In this document: positions 26,345-35,686 of the stretch, piece by piece
Layout of the letters: every line of letters begins with the position of its first letter
How positions within the stretch are numbered: position 1 is the stretch's first letter
DNA from: Flavobacterium piscisymbiosum
GTDB lineage: Bacteria > Bacteroidota > Bacteroidia > Flavobacteriales > Flavobacteriaceae
Assembly: GCF_020905295.1 (NCBI RefSeq)
Contig: NZ_JAJJMM010000001.1
Coordinates: 6,138,001-6,202,000, forward strand
Direction of reading: 5' to 3'
Length of the DNA: 64,000 nt
Translations under genes and position numbers: made by a program
Notes under the pieces: generated by a model
Seen by the model: only the letters and a program-made list of their open reading frames with translations
Databases searched by the model: none
Told to the model about the DNA's origin: nothing

Positions 26345-26351
26345 GGTTACG
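26332..26351 (-). promoter_or_regulatory. Candidate ECF-type promoter motif upstream of the sigma gene
   Basis: Minus strand CGTAACCTT-N4-ACCTACC, the same spaced motif as 25559-25578 upstream of fecR. It overlaps the housekeeping-type -33 box, which would let the sigma factor compete with or reinforce basal transcription (inference). Confidence 0.45.
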
Positions 26352-26523
26352 TTTACATTAATAAAAATGTCCGGTTATAAAACATTGTATTAACATTTCG
26401 TCTCTTAGATGTTATGCGCCAGATATTTGTATGATATCGCTTATTAACTCCATAAAAAGGGAACAGTTAAAAAAAACTATTCCTGTATAATTTTTTAAAC
26501 AAACTTTTAGTAGAGTTTTTTTT

Positions 26524-26540
26524 GAATGTAAAAAACATTC
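26524..26540. promoter_or_regulatory. Small dyad in the sigma/ROK divergent region
   Basis: GAATGT (26524-26529) and ACATTC (26535-26540) are separated by five A, about 125 bases upstream of the ROK gene. It is a candidate operator. Most of 26352-26520 shows no recognisable signal. Confidence 0.3.
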
Positions 26541-26573
26541 ATTCGAGGTTAAATTTTAAAAACCATTCGATGA

Positions 26574-26593
26574 TTAAAAAAATATTTTAATAA
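26574..26593. promoter_or_regulatory. Candidate ROK operator upstream of the regulator gene
   Basis: TTAAAAAAATATTTTAATAA matches the perfect palindrome at 27917-27936 at 18 of 20 positions. It lies about 37 bases upstream of the probable -7 box (TAAGTTTG, 26630-26637) of the ROK gene. Confidence 0.55.
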
Positions 26594-26663
26594 TTAAACT
26601 CAATTCTTATAATTATTTAAAAAATATAGTAAGTTTGTAAGAGACACGTAATTATAAAAAGCG

Positions 26664-27896
26664 ATGAGTTTAAAAGATTTATTAGACAATAGTAAAGATA
26701 AAAGTCTTTCTGGCCAGAAATGGCATATGCTACGACAATCTATAACGAAACGTTTACTTTCAGGAGGTAATTCGACGATTGCCGAATTAAGTACAGAATT
26801 ACAATCCAGTGTCCCAACCGTAACCAAAGCTGTCAACGAATTACTGACCGAAGGTTATGTGGTTGATATGGGAAAAATCACCAATAGCGGTGGCCGAAGA
26901 CCTTCCTTATATAGTATCAACCCAACCTGCGCTTATTTTCTAGGTGTTGAGGTGGGCATCAGCAGTATGTCTATTGGGTTACAAAACATCAAAAATGAAC
27001 TGGTTAGCGTAGAATTGGGCGCATCGTTTATTTTAGAAAATACTCAAAAATCATTATTAAAATTTTGCGAACTCATCAACTCTTTTATCGAAGATAGTTC
27101 TGTAGATAAAAAACTGATTGTGGGTGTTTGCATCAACTTTTCGGGACGTATCAATTCCATGGAAGGCTTTAGTTATAATTATTTCTTTAGCGAAAACCGA
27201 CCGTTGAACGAAATCATTTCAGAACAATTGGATCTTCCCGTTCATTTAGAAAACGATACGCGTGCCATGGCTTTTGGTGAGTATTGCGAAGGTGTTGTCG
27301 ATGATGAACAAAATATCATTTTTGTCAATTACAGCTGGGGAGTTGCTATCGGGATGATTACAGATGGTAAGCTATATTACGGAAAATCAGGATATTCAGG
27401 AGAATTTGGACATAGTACCATTTTCAATAATGATATCATGTGCCAATGTGGAAAACTAGGTTGTCTAGAAACCGAAATTTCTGGCTGGTCGCTGATCAAT
27501 CAATTTAAAGAAGCTGTAAAAGAGGGAAAACAATCAAAAGTTACACTTGATGAAAGTTCTTCTACCCTTCAGCATAATGCTATTATTGCCGGAGCTGTAA
27601 ATCTCGAAGACACTCTTTGTGTCGATCTGGTTACGCAGCAAAGCGAAAAAATGGGACGTTATTTATCTATTTTATTAAATATCTTCAACCCTGATCTACT
27701 GGTAATTGGCGGAGATTTCGCACAATTAGGCGACTATGCCTTATTACCTATTCAATCTGCATTAAAAAAATATTCACTGGGTTTAGTCAACCGTGATATG
27801 AAACTCAAAAAGTCTGCTTTAGGCCGTCGTGCGGGCGTTATTGGTGCTTGCTGTGTCATCAAAGAAAAGATGTTATTCCCATTAATTAATAACTAA
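26664..27896 (+). CDS. ROK family transcriptional regulator of the sialic acid island (NagC-like)
   Basis: 410 residues. The N-terminal winged helix (about 20-85) contains ITKRLLSGGNSTIAELSTEL and SVPTVTKAVNELLTEGYVVD. The C-terminal ROK domain keeps the zinc site CQCGKLGCLE and SGEFGHS. The sugar-kinase ATP loop is lost (GVEVGISSMSIG in place of a GGT phosphate-binding loop), so it is a regulator, not a kinase. By analogy with NagC, a GlcNAc/ManNAc-derived metabolite should relieve repression. It lies upstream of the susC gene on the same strand. The same 20-base AT-rich palindrome occurs upstream of its own gene and of the susC operon. Confidence 0.9.
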   Translation: MSLKDLLDNSKDKSLSGQKWHMLRQSITKRLLSGGNSTIAELSTELQSSVPTVTKAVNELLTEGYVVDMGKITNSGGRRPSLYSINPTCAYFLGVEVGISSMSIGLQNIKNELVSVELGASFILENTQKSLLKFCELINSFIEDSSVDKKLIVGVCINFSGRINSMEGFSYNYFFSENRPLNEIISEQLDLPVHLENDTRAMAFGEYCEGVVDDEQNIIFVNYSWGVAIGMITDGKLYYGKSGYSGEFGHSTIFNNDIMCQCGKLGCLETEISGWSLINQFKEAVKEGKQSKVTLDESSSTLQHNAIIAGAVNLEDTLCVDLVTQQSEKMGRYLSILLNIFNPDLLVIGGDFAQLGDYALLPIQSALKKYSLGLVNRDMKLKKSALGRRAGVIGACCVIKEKMLFPLINN

Positions 27897-27916
27897 ATTT
27901 TCCAACTACTTCTTAA

Positions 27917-27936
27917 TTATTAAAATATTTTAATAA
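27917..27936. promoter_or_regulatory. Perfect 20-bp palindrome, candidate ROK operator for the sialic acid operon
   Basis: TTATTAAAATATTTTAATAA is fully self-complementary. A second near-palindrome with the same AAAATATTTTA core follows at 27946-27965, just before a weak promoter-like TATCTTTA. The related site at 26574-26593 supports a shared regulator. The gap 27966-28290 holds nothing else recognisable. Confidence 0.6.
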
Positions 27937-28293
27937 CTAATATTGTTATTTTAAAATATTTTATATCTTTACCTCATAATAATAAATTAATTTATTCATA
28001 AGATTTTCATAACATTCAAAAGGATTATAAATTTTGACTGTTAAAAGATCGTAATAATGATATCCGGACTTGTAAAATATTCCTAAATACGAAATTGCAT
28101 TATCATCAAAGAATAGTTTTTATTATTCCCTGCATTTCAAAAAAGAAAATAAAATACAAGATCAGGATGCTGAAGAAAATAGCTTAAAAAAGAATACACG
28201 TTTTATATATGAAGTAAGAACAATTAAAGATCAATCCTAAAAAATATCAATAAAAACCATTGCATACAAAATTTGTTTTTTAGTCATAAAAAA

Positions 28294-28339
28294 GCCAGCG
28301 AATGCTTGCAACATTGCTGGCCGGTTCCCCGATAGGAAC
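28294..28339 (+). promoter_or_regulatory. Two tandem hairpins in the susC 5' leader
   Basis: Hairpin 1 pairs GCCAGC (28294-28299) plus AATG with CATT plus GCTGGC (28316-28321). Hairpin 2 pairs GTTCC (28324-28328) with GGAAC (28335-28339). They are GC-rich in an AT-rich leader and end 65 bases before the ATG, so they could affect translation or mRNA stability. Confidence 0.45.
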
Positions 28340-28404
28340 AATGATTTGAAAATTAATAAACAGACCTTTAACAAAGTTATTATTAACCAAACCATTACAA
28401 AAGT

Positions 28405-31400
28405 ATGAAATTATTGCCTAAAAGTAAACCTATCAATTGTAGGTTTACTCCTAAACACGGAAAAGTTATAAAATTGACCTCCACGTTGCTTTTAGTTTTT
28501 ACCATGCAGCTAGCAACTGCAAAAACAGAAAAAAGTATTGCACTTACATATAACAATGTAAAAAAGAATGACCCAATCCAAAAGAAAGTTACCGGTACCG
28601 TTACAAACGAAAAAGGAGAAGCTTTACCTGGTGTAAACATAGTGGCAAAAGGAACGAACTTTAGCGCTCAGACAGATTTTGACGGAAAATTTACTATCGA
28701 TGTACCGGATAATGCGACGACTTTAATCGTTTCTTATATTGGTCTTCAGGAACAAGAAGTTGCTATAGGAACTGCACCACTTAATATTGTTCTTAAAGAG
28801 ATAGGACAACAAATGAATGAGGTAATTGTGGTAGGTTACGGTTCTCAAAACCGAAGAACTTTAAGTACAGCCGTTTCTAAACTGGACAAAAAAGTATTAG
28901 AAAATGTACCTTACTCAAACGTAACGCAATCTTTGCAAGGAAACGTAACTGGTTTGGTGGTAAAAACCTCTTCTGGTCAGCCCGGAAAAGCATCGAACAT
29001 TTTAGTTCGTGGAGGAACTTCTATCGATAATCCGGCCGGAGCGACACCTTTATATATAGTAGATGGTGTGATTCGTACGCAAATTGATGATATTAACTCT
29101 CTTGATATTGCTTCGCTTCAGGTTCTTAAAGATGCCGCTGCAACCTCAATATATGGGGCACGTGCTTCAAATGGTGTAATTATTATTACTACCAATACGG
29201 GGAAATCCGGTAAAATGAAAGTTACTTATAGTGTTTCTACTCAAAGCAGCACAATTGGTAAAAAATACAATTTTATGGATGGCGGAGATTACATCAAATT
29301 TCAACGTCAGGGTCTTTATAATGCGGCAGAACTGGCCGGACTTTCTACTACAACCGGTATTGCAAGATTGGGTCAGTTAACGGGTGCAACTCCTGCAGGT
29401 ACGGGAAATAATCTTCAAAACAATACACCTTTTGCTACTTTATTAAAATCTAATTTATCGCCTGAAACTATTAGTACACTTCAGGCAAAAGGCTGGCAGG
29501 AATTGCAAGATCCTTTAAATCCTGCTAGTACTATTATGTACAAAAGTACAGACTGGAACGATGTTTTATTTCAGACTGCTATGACGCAAAGCCATACGCT
29601 TGGTTTTAGCGGAGGTAATGATACAGGAGTTTTCGACTTAAGTTTAGGATACTTAAAAGGTGATGGTATTACCATATTTACAGGTTATCAAAGGTTTACC
29701 AGTAAATTGAATGCTTCACTAAAAATAGCCGATAATTTTACTATTAATGGCCGTATGTTATTTTCTAAAGCAAGCAACAATCAGGTAGTAGCCAATAGTG
29801 TGGTTTTCAACAGATATTTAGGAAACTCGCCTACTACAAAAATGTATTTAGAAGACGGAACGCTAGCTCCGGGTCAAAATAACATTAACGGGAATCCATT
29901 GTACCAAATGGGGAAAATGAAGGGAATCAACGAAAACAATAAATTGCAAATGAGCGTTGATGGTGAATTAAGGCTTGCCAAAGATTTTACCTTTACGCCT
30001 TCGATGTCGCTTTATAGCGAAAATGAAAATGACAACACTTTTCAACAGGCATTTTTAAGCGGAAGCAGCGGTTTGGTAGACAATACGCGTACTGCAACGA
30101 GATTAAGCAATCAAATTTCTCAGGTACAATACGAAGGAGTTTTTGCTTATAAAAAAGACTGGGAAAACATTGGTGATTTTGATGCCAAATTAGGAGTTTC
30201 TAAATACGACAGAACCATAAAAGCTTTTAATGCTTCAGGAAAAGGAAGCCCGTCAGATTTAGCGCAAACTTTGGACTCATCTCCTATTCCGGTTTCGGTT
30301 TACAGCAACAATACCAAATTGGTTTTAAATAGTGTTTTCGGGCGTTTAAATTACGATTACAAAAACAGGTATTTTGCAACAGCTTCTTTCCGTTATGACG
30401 GTTCATCAAGTTTAGGACCTGATAACAGATATGGTTTCTTTCCGGGAATTTCTGCGGGATGGAACATGCAGGAAGAAAAATTCTGGACGGCTACAATGCC
30501 AAAAGTTATTTCTTCACTTAAACTTAGAGGAAGTTATGGTGTAAATGGTAACTTAGGGACTTTGGGAGATTTTCAGGCCGGAGGATTATATTCGGGATCA
30601 ACAAATGGTATCGCCAACAGTTACAACGGACAATCGGCGATTATCAACTCACAAATTGCCAATCCGGGATTAAAATGGGAACAATCTGAAACTATAAATG
30701 GTGGTTTTGATTTGGGTTTCAACGAAGACAAAATCAGAATTATTGGGGATTTTTATAACAAACTGACTTCTGATTTATTAACGAATTTAACGCTTCCTTC
30801 AAACAGTGGTTTCTCTACGGTTTTAACTAATCTTGGAGGATTAAGAAGTAAAGGTTTCGAATTAGAAATACAAGCAAATTTGTACAATCAAAACGACTGG
30901 AAAATTAATGTTGGAGCAAACGTTTCTCATAATACCAACACGATCGAAAAACTTCCATCAAACGGAAATTTAAACAACCGAATTGGCGGAACTGAGATTT
31001 TCGATCAAAATAGTGGTACTTATCAATATGTGGGAGGTTTACAGGAAGGACAAAAAATTGGAAATTTCTACGCACACAAACAATTATACATTCTTTCGAC
31101 TCAGGCAGAAGCCGATGCTTACAACTTAAAAGTTCATGATACTTATGTAACTAAAACAGCTGCCGCAGGTGGTAATCCTGAAGGTAAAAAATTCGCCGGA
31201 GATGCTGTATTCGAAGATACTGACAACAATGGTGTAATCGACAGCAGAGACAGAAAGTATATGGGGAATATGTTCCCAACGTTTGTGGGAGGCTTTAATT
31301 TTGATGCTTCATACAAAGGATTTTCATTAACTGTAAGAACAGATTACTCTCTGGGAGCTACAATTTACAACGAATCAAGAGCCCGTTTCTTAGGTCAGTT

Positions 31401-31839
31401 TCAGGGTAACTACGGATTATTGGCAGAAAGTGCACAATCTTGGCAAAAAGAAGGTGATATTACAGATGTACCACGCTACCGTTGGGCAGATCAAACGAAC
31501 CAAAACAACTTGTTTAGATCAGAAGCTAGTGGAGCTGCTTACAACACCAATATGTTTCAGGGAAACAGCCGTTACTACGAAAGCGGAGATTACTTGTGTA
31601 TTAGAGAAATTACCTTTAGTTATAATTTTCCAAAATCATGGGTTGAAAAAGCTAAGTTAGCCTCACTTCGTATGTATGTTACGGGAAGCAACTTATACTA
31701 TTTCACTAAATACAGCGGATTAAGCCCTGAAGTACAAGGTATCGACGGAGGATCTAGTTTAGGATTATCTGCAGCAGGTTCAACCGGAACGTATCCTGTT
31801 CCAAGAAATATTATCCTTGGTTTAAATATCAGTTTGTAA
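28405..31839 (+). CDS. SusC/RagA family TonB-dependent transporter (sialic acid or sialoglycan importer)
   Basis: 1144 residues. The long N-terminus (MKLLPKSKPINCRFTPKHGK) precedes a signal segment ending near QLATA. There is no STN domain, unlike the transporter at 20873. A carboxypeptidase-like beta domain (about 60-140, VTGTVTNEKGEALPGVNIVA) is followed by the plug (VVGYGSQNRRTLSTAVSKLD) and the barrel. The end VPRNIILGLNISL is typical. Control is therefore probably through the ROK repressor, not an anti-sigma system. Its partner SusD gene follows after 17 bases. Within this island the likely cargo is Neu5Ac or sialylated oligosaccharide (inference from neighbours). Confidence 0.93.
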   Translation: MKLLPKSKPINCRFTPKHGKVIKLTSTLLLVFTMQLATAKTEKSIALTYNNVKKNDPIQKKVTGTVTNEKGEALPGVNIVAKGTNFSAQTDFDGKFTIDVPDNATTLIVSYIGLQEQEVAIGTAPLNIVLKEIGQQMNEVIVVGYGSQNRRTLSTAVSKLDKKVLENVPYSNVTQSLQGNVTGLVVKTSSGQPGKASNILVRGGTSIDNPAGATPLYIVDGVIRTQIDDINSLDIASLQVLKDAAATSIYGARASNGVIIITTNTGKSGKMKVTYSVSTQSSTIGKKYNFMDGGDYIKFQRQGLYNAAELAGLSTTTGIARLGQLTGATPAGTGNNLQNNTPFATLLKSNLSPETISTLQAKGWQELQDPLNPASTIMYKSTDWNDVLFQTAMTQSHTLGFSGGNDTGVFDLSLGYLKGDGITIFTGYQRFTSKLNASLKIADNFTINGRMLFSKASNNQVVANSVVFNRYLGNSPTTKMYLEDGTLAPGQNNINGNPLYQMGKMKGINENNKLQMSVDGELRLAKDFTFTPSMSLYSENENDNTFQQAFLSGSSGLVDNTRTATRLSNQISQVQYEGVFAYKKDWENIGDFDAKLGVSKYDRTIKAFNASGKGSPSDLAQTLDSSPIPVSVYSNNTKLVLNSVFGRLNYDYKNRYFATASFRYDGSSSLGPDNRYGFFPGISAGWNMQEEKFWTATMPKVISSLKLRGSYGVNGNLGTLGDFQAGGLYSGSTNGIANSYNGQSAIINSQIANPGLKWEQSETINGGFDLGFNEDKIRIIGDFYNKLTSDLLTNLTLPSNSGFSTVLTNLGGLRSKGFELEIQANLYNQNDWKINVGANVSHNTNTIEKLPSNGNLNNRIGGTEIFDQNSGTYQYVGGLQEGQKIGNFYAHKQLYILSTQAEADAYNLKVHDTYVTKTAAAGGNPEGKKFAGDAVFEDTDNNGVIDSRDRKYMGNMFPTFVGGFNFDASYKGFSLTVRTDYSLGATIYNESRARFLGQFQGNYGLLAESAQSWQKEGDITDVPRYRWADQTNQNNLFRSEASGAAYNTNMFQGNSRYYESGDYLCIREITFSYNFPKSWVEKAKLASLRMYVTGSNLYYFTKYSGLSPEVQGIDGGSSLGLSAAGSTGTYPVPRNIILGLNISL

Positions 31840-31856
31840 ATTTTAATACTAAAATC

Positions 31857-33320
31857 ATGAAAAAGAAATTTCTTCTCTATACACTATTTTTTACTACTCT
31901 ATCTCTATTCAACTCTTGTCAGGATGATTTAGAACTAACTTCTGATAGTATCATTACATCTGACAGTTTTTGGAAAACAGAAGATGATGCCAAAGCTGGC
32001 GTAAACGGAATGTACGTGAACTTTAGAATCCAGACACAGCAAAATTATTATTTGCTGGGCGGAGCCAGAAGTGCCGAAATAACAGGTGGTGTTCAGTCGC
32101 CACTAACATTAGCCAATTATTATAATAACCTTCTTACGCCGCAAAACATCGACGTAGACTGGGCTGGTTTATATACCGTAGTACATTCGGCCAATTTAGT
32201 TTTAAAGTATGTACCGCAAATTACGTTTAGTCCAACAACGGTAAATGAGCAAAAACGATATATTGCACAAGCCTATTCAATGCGTGCATTGTGCTATTTT
32301 ATCATGGCACGTTCGTGGGGTGGTGTTCCAATTGTTACAGATCCTACTGAAAATGCCAATCAGTCGCAATACATAATTCCGCGTAATAGCATCGAAGAAA
32401 CATTTGCTTTCATCAAAAAAGATATTGATGCTGCCATTGCCAACTTTCCGGATGCTACAAACAATAAAACGCAGTTGTCGCTTGCCTCGATCTACGCTTT
32501 AAAAGCAGATGTAAATTTATGGACAGCAAAACAATTAGGCGGAGGAACAGCAGATTTGAATACGGCATTGACAGCCATAAACACAATCCCGGGAACTCCA
32601 ACTTTATTACCTAACTTTAAAGATGTTTTTGCTTATGACAAAAAAGCAAATGCTGAGGTAGTTTTTGCTGTGCGTTATTCTCTGGCAGATTTACCATCGA
32701 ATTTAGCAGACAACTGGAATCAGTTTATGTTTGTGGGGCCAAGTGATTTTGCACCGTTAACTTCTGCAACAGCAACAGCAACTTTTGGAACATTAGGAAC
32801 CGGTGCCGGAAATGCAGGAATTTCAAGAGTGCAGCCTGACATTACAAGATTTAACTTTGCAGCTACAGATACCAGAAAAGCCGCTACTTATTTAACTTTA
32901 TACAATGGTGCAGTTCCTGTAGTTACAGGTTTGGTAAAATACAACGGAACTGTTGATGGAACGCTGAGACGATTTGTAAGTGATATTATCATTTACCGTT
33001 GGGCAGATATTTTATTGATGAAAGCAGAAATCAAAAATGCTTTAGGTCAGGATCCAACTGCAGAGATGAATTTGGTAATGCAAAGAGCAGATCCTTCGGC
33101 TTCGTTTACAAATGATTCTCCTGCAAACAACGACAATGTGATTTTGAATGAACGTTTGAAAGAATTGGCTTTTGAAGGAAAATCATGGTGGGATTTGGTT
33201 CGTTTCAACAAAACAAGCTTAGTGCCATCAATGACAGCAGGAAAAGAAGTTTTGTTTCCAATTTCTCAAAACACGATCAACTTTAATCCAAAAATTGTTC
33301 AAAATCCGCTTAGCAAATAA
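31857..33320 (+). CDS. SusD/RagB family lipoprotein of the sialic acid island
   Basis: 487 residues. The lipoprotein signal is MKKKFLLYTLFFTTLSLFNS followed by Cys 21. SusD hallmarks are SFWKTEDDAKAGVNGMYVNF, AYSMRALCYFIMARSWGGVP (TPR region), NERLKELAFEGKSWWDLVRF, and a C-terminal LFPISQNTINFNPKIVQNPL. It binds substrate at the cell surface and caps the SusC barrel. A 13-bp hairpin follows the gene before the lyase gene. Confidence 0.93.
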   Translation: MKKKFLLYTLFFTTLSLFNSCQDDLELTSDSIITSDSFWKTEDDAKAGVNGMYVNFRIQTQQNYYLLGGARSAEITGGVQSPLTLANYYNNLLTPQNIDVDWAGLYTVVHSANLVLKYVPQITFSPTTVNEQKRYIAQAYSMRALCYFIMARSWGGVPIVTDPTENANQSQYIIPRNSIEETFAFIKKDIDAAIANFPDATNNKTQLSLASIYALKADVNLWTAKQLGGGTADLNTALTAINTIPGTPTLLPNFKDVFAYDKKANAEVVFAVRYSLADLPSNLADNWNQFMFVGPSDFAPLTSATATATFGTLGTGAGNAGISRVQPDITRFNFAATDTRKAATYLTLYNGAVPVVTGLVKYNGTVDGTLRRFVSDIIIYRWADILLMKAEIKNALGQDPTAEMNLVMQRADPSASFTNDSPANNDNVILNERLKELAFEGKSWWDLVRFNKTSLVPSMTAGKEVLFPISQNTINFNPKIVQNPLSK

Positions 33321-33332
33321 TTAGAATTAAAA

Positions 33333-33367
33333 ATTAGACTGGGAATTCAAAAAGTTCCCGGTCTAAT
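33333..33367 (+). promoter_or_regulatory. Intercistronic hairpin between susD and the lyase gene
   Basis: ATTAGACTGGGAA (33333-33345) pairs with TTCCCGGTCTAAT (33355-33367), 13 bp with one G-U pair and a 9-base loop. No T-tract follows, so it is more likely an mRNA processing or stabilising element, or a leaky terminator, than a full stop. Confidence 0.5.
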
Positions 33368-33400
33368 ACCAAAATACACAAACAATAAAAAAACATACTC

Positions 33401-34321
33401 ATGAAAATTGAACATTTACAAGGTCTTATTTCTGCTCCTTTCACTCCTTTTGACAGCAACGGAAAATTAGACGTAAGCATGATTCCGCCTTATTATGCAT
33501 TTCTAAAAAGAAACGGAATCACGGGAGCTTTTATCAACGGATCTACCGGAGAAGGAGTTTCTATCACTTTGGAAGAAAAAAAAGCCGTAGCACAAGCCTG
33601 GGCAGATTGCTCAAATCACGATGCCGATTTTAAAGTAATGGTTTTCCTTGGAGGAACTTGTCTTTCTGATTGTATCGATTTAGCCCAACATGCTTACGAA
33701 ATTGGTTTGTATGCTGTTTCTTTAACCGGAGCTTTTTACTTTAAACCAAACAATGTTGATACACTTGCTGAAATTTGTATTAAAGTTGGAGAAAGCGTTC
33801 CGAATATGCCTTTTTATTATTATCACATTCCGGTCTTAACAGGCGTAAATGTTGCGATGTACGATTTGGTTAGGGCTTTAGATAATAAACTTCCAAACTT
33901 TGCCGGAGTAAAATACACACACGAAGATTTTATGGATTTCCAGAGTTGTATGAGCTATGAAAACGGAAAATTTGATATGCTTTGGGGACGTGACGAAAAT
34001 ATGTTATCGGCTTTGGTTCTTGGTGCAAAAGGTGCTGTTGGAAGTACTTTCAACTATGCTGCTCCATTGTATTACGATTTAATCGATGCTTTCAATAATA
34101 ATGATTTAGTTAAAGCGCGTAAACTTCAGCAAAAATCAATTGATATGATTCGTTTCTTAGGTAAATATGGCGGAATCTCTGTAGGGAAAGCGTATATGAA
34201 ATTGGTTGGTCATGATTTAGGAGAATTTAGATTACCGGTTAAAAACATGAGTGCTGAACAATTTGAATTATTCAAAAAAGATGTTGCAGGTTTAGATTTC
34301 GATACTTTCAAATCCAAATAA
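33401..34321 (+). CDS. nanA: N-acetylneuraminate lyase (DHDPS family)
   Basis: 306 residues, usual length. It cleaves Neu5Ac to ManNAc and pyruvate in the cytosol. The aldolase pattern is complete: GSTGEG (47-52) binds the pyruvate carboxylate, Tyr 141 in FYYYHIP is the catalytic tyrosine, and Lys 171 in FAGVKYTHEDF is the Schiff-base lysine. YYHIP and GVKYT fit neuraminate lyases better than dihydrodipicolinate synthases, and the neighbours agree. It lies in a + strand series with SusC/D upstream and the Kelch mutarotase 30 bases downstream. Confidence 0.93.
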   Translation: MKIEHLQGLISAPFTPFDSNGKLDVSMIPPYYAFLKRNGITGAFINGSTGEGVSITLEEKKAVAQAWADCSNHDADFKVMVFLGGTCLSDCIDLAQHAYEIGLYAVSLTGAFYFKPNNVDTLAEICIKVGESVPNMPFYYYHIPVLTGVNVAMYDLVRALDNKLPNFAGVKYTHEDFMDFQSCMSYENGKFDMLWGRDENMLSALVLGAKGAVGSTFNYAAPLYYDLIDAFNNNDLVKARKLQQKSIDMIRFLGKYGGISVGKAYMKLVGHDLGEFRLPVKNMSAEQFELFKKDVAGLDFDTFKSK

Positions 34322-34351
34322 ATCCGTTCGTTTTCTCTAAAACAAACCCAT

Positions 34352-35512
34352 ATGAATCAGTCTTTTTCTTCCTTAATCCTTACTATTTTTATTATGTCTG
34401 CAACTGTTGGTTTTTCGCAAAAAACAAAAATTACAAATGTCGAATGGAAAAAAGCAGCCCAACTGCAAAATGCTGACGGAAGTCTTTCATTGGGTTTTGC
34501 CGGTCCGATAAACGGAGTAAGCAATACTGTTTTGATCGTTGCCGGAGGCGCTAATTTTCCCGATAAAATGCCTTGGGAAGGAGGAAAAAAACATTATTCG
34601 AATGAAATTCATGTTTTAGAAAAAACGGGAGATGATTTTCATTGGAACAAAAAAGTAACCAATACATTACCCGAACCCATTGCCTATCCCGGAAATACCA
34701 CTACAAATAAAGGAATCGTTTACGTAGGCGGCGAAAACGAAAACGGACTTTCGAACAAAGCTTTTATCTTAAATTGGAATGCTGATAAAAATGAAGTAGA
34801 AACAAAATCATTACCGGATTTTCCGTTAGCGATTACCAATATTGCACTTACACATTCAGGAAATATTGTGTATGCCATTGGCGGAGATGAAGCAAAACAA
34901 TCCTCTGATTTAGTTTTTAGTATTGATTTGAATGCCGAAAAACCGGAATGGAAATCGTTGACCAAATTGCCTTTTGCTTTAGCGAATTCAGTTTCAGTAA
35001 TTCAAAATGATAAAATTTACGTTATTGGCGGAAGAACCAAAATGCCTTCAGGAATAAGCGATTTGCACAACACCACTTTGGCTTTCGATCTAAAAAAACA
35101 AACCTGGGAAACAAAAGCCAATATTTGTGACGGAAAAGAAACAACCAATTTTTCGGCAGGCGCCGGAGTTGCTGTAGGAAATGAATCTATTCTAATTCTT
35201 GGCGGAGATAACGGAACTACTTTTCATAAAATAGAAACCTTTTTATCTCAAATTGCAAAAGCTAATTCTGAAGAAGAAAAAGCGAAACTTATTGCCGAAA
35301 AAAATATTTTAAATACAACACACAAAGGTTTTTACAACGCTATTTTACTGTATAACACACACACCAATAAATGGTCAAAAATAGGCGACTTGCCTTTTCT
35401 GGCTCAGGTAACCACAACGGCAGCCATCTGGAATGATAAAATAGTTTTATCGAATGGAGAAATAAAACCCGGAATTCGTACACCGGATGTTATGTTGGGA
35501 ACCATCAAATAA
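34352..35512 (+). CDS. Secreted Kelch-repeat N-acetylneuraminate mutarotase (NanM-like)
   Basis: 386 residues with a signal peptide ending near GFSQ (residue 23). Repeated Kelch blades are visible (VYVGGENENGLSNKAFILNW, IVYAIGGDEA, IYVIGGRTK, ILILGGDNG). They give a six-bladed propeller of the cyclically permuted mutarotase family. NanM converts alpha-Neu5Ac released by sialidase to the beta form in the periplasm. Its position between nanA and the permease supports that role. A terminator-like palindrome starts 17 bases after the stop. Confidence 0.88.
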   Translation: MNQSFSSLILTIFIMSATVGFSQKTKITNVEWKKAAQLQNADGSLSLGFAGPINGVSNTVLIVAGGANFPDKMPWEGGKKHYSNEIHVLEKTGDDFHWNKKVTNTLPEPIAYPGNTTTNKGIVYVGGENENGLSNKAFILNWNADKNEVETKSLPDFPLAITNIALTHSGNIVYAIGGDEAKQSSDLVFSIDLNAEKPEWKSLTKLPFALANSVSVIQNDKIYVIGGRTKMPSGISDLHNTTLAFDLKKQTWETKANICDGKETTNFSAGAGVAVGNESILILGGDNGTTFHKIETFLSQIAKANSEEEKAKLIAEKNILNTTHKGFYNAILLYNTHTNKWSKIGDLPFLAQVTTTAAIWNDKIVLSNGEIKPGIRTPDVMLGTIK

Positions 35513-35528
35513 TTAATTCAACAGTTCT

Positions 35529-35561
35529 AAACCTGACAGGTTTTAAAAACCTGTCAGGTTT
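35529..35561. terminator. 33-nt palindrome after the mutarotase gene
   Basis: AAACCTGACAGG (35529-35540) pairs with CCTGTCAGGTTT (35550-35561) around an A/T centre. A second copy (53299-53331) has the same layout, with one stem pair changed from T-A to C-G. It probably ends the susC to mutarotase transcript, although no strong T-tract follows. Confidence 0.55.
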
Positions 35562-35686
35562 AACAAGAATTAAAATAAAATCTGCGCAATCTGCCGAATC
35601 TGCGAGAAAAAAAATTAAACACTAATTGCACAAATTATCACAAATTAAAATCATTACAATCTTTTTAATCAGTGGCAAAAAAATTT

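Noticed and set aside
26461..26500. Weak hairpin GGGAACAGTT...AACTATTCC with a T-run as a terminator
   Set aside because: The stem has mismatches and there is no transcript expected to end there between two divergent promoters.
26664..27896. ROK protein as the missing GlcNAc kinase
   Set aside because: It has an N-terminal winged helix, and its N-terminal ROK segment reads GVEVGISSMSIG, without the GGT-type phosphate loop.
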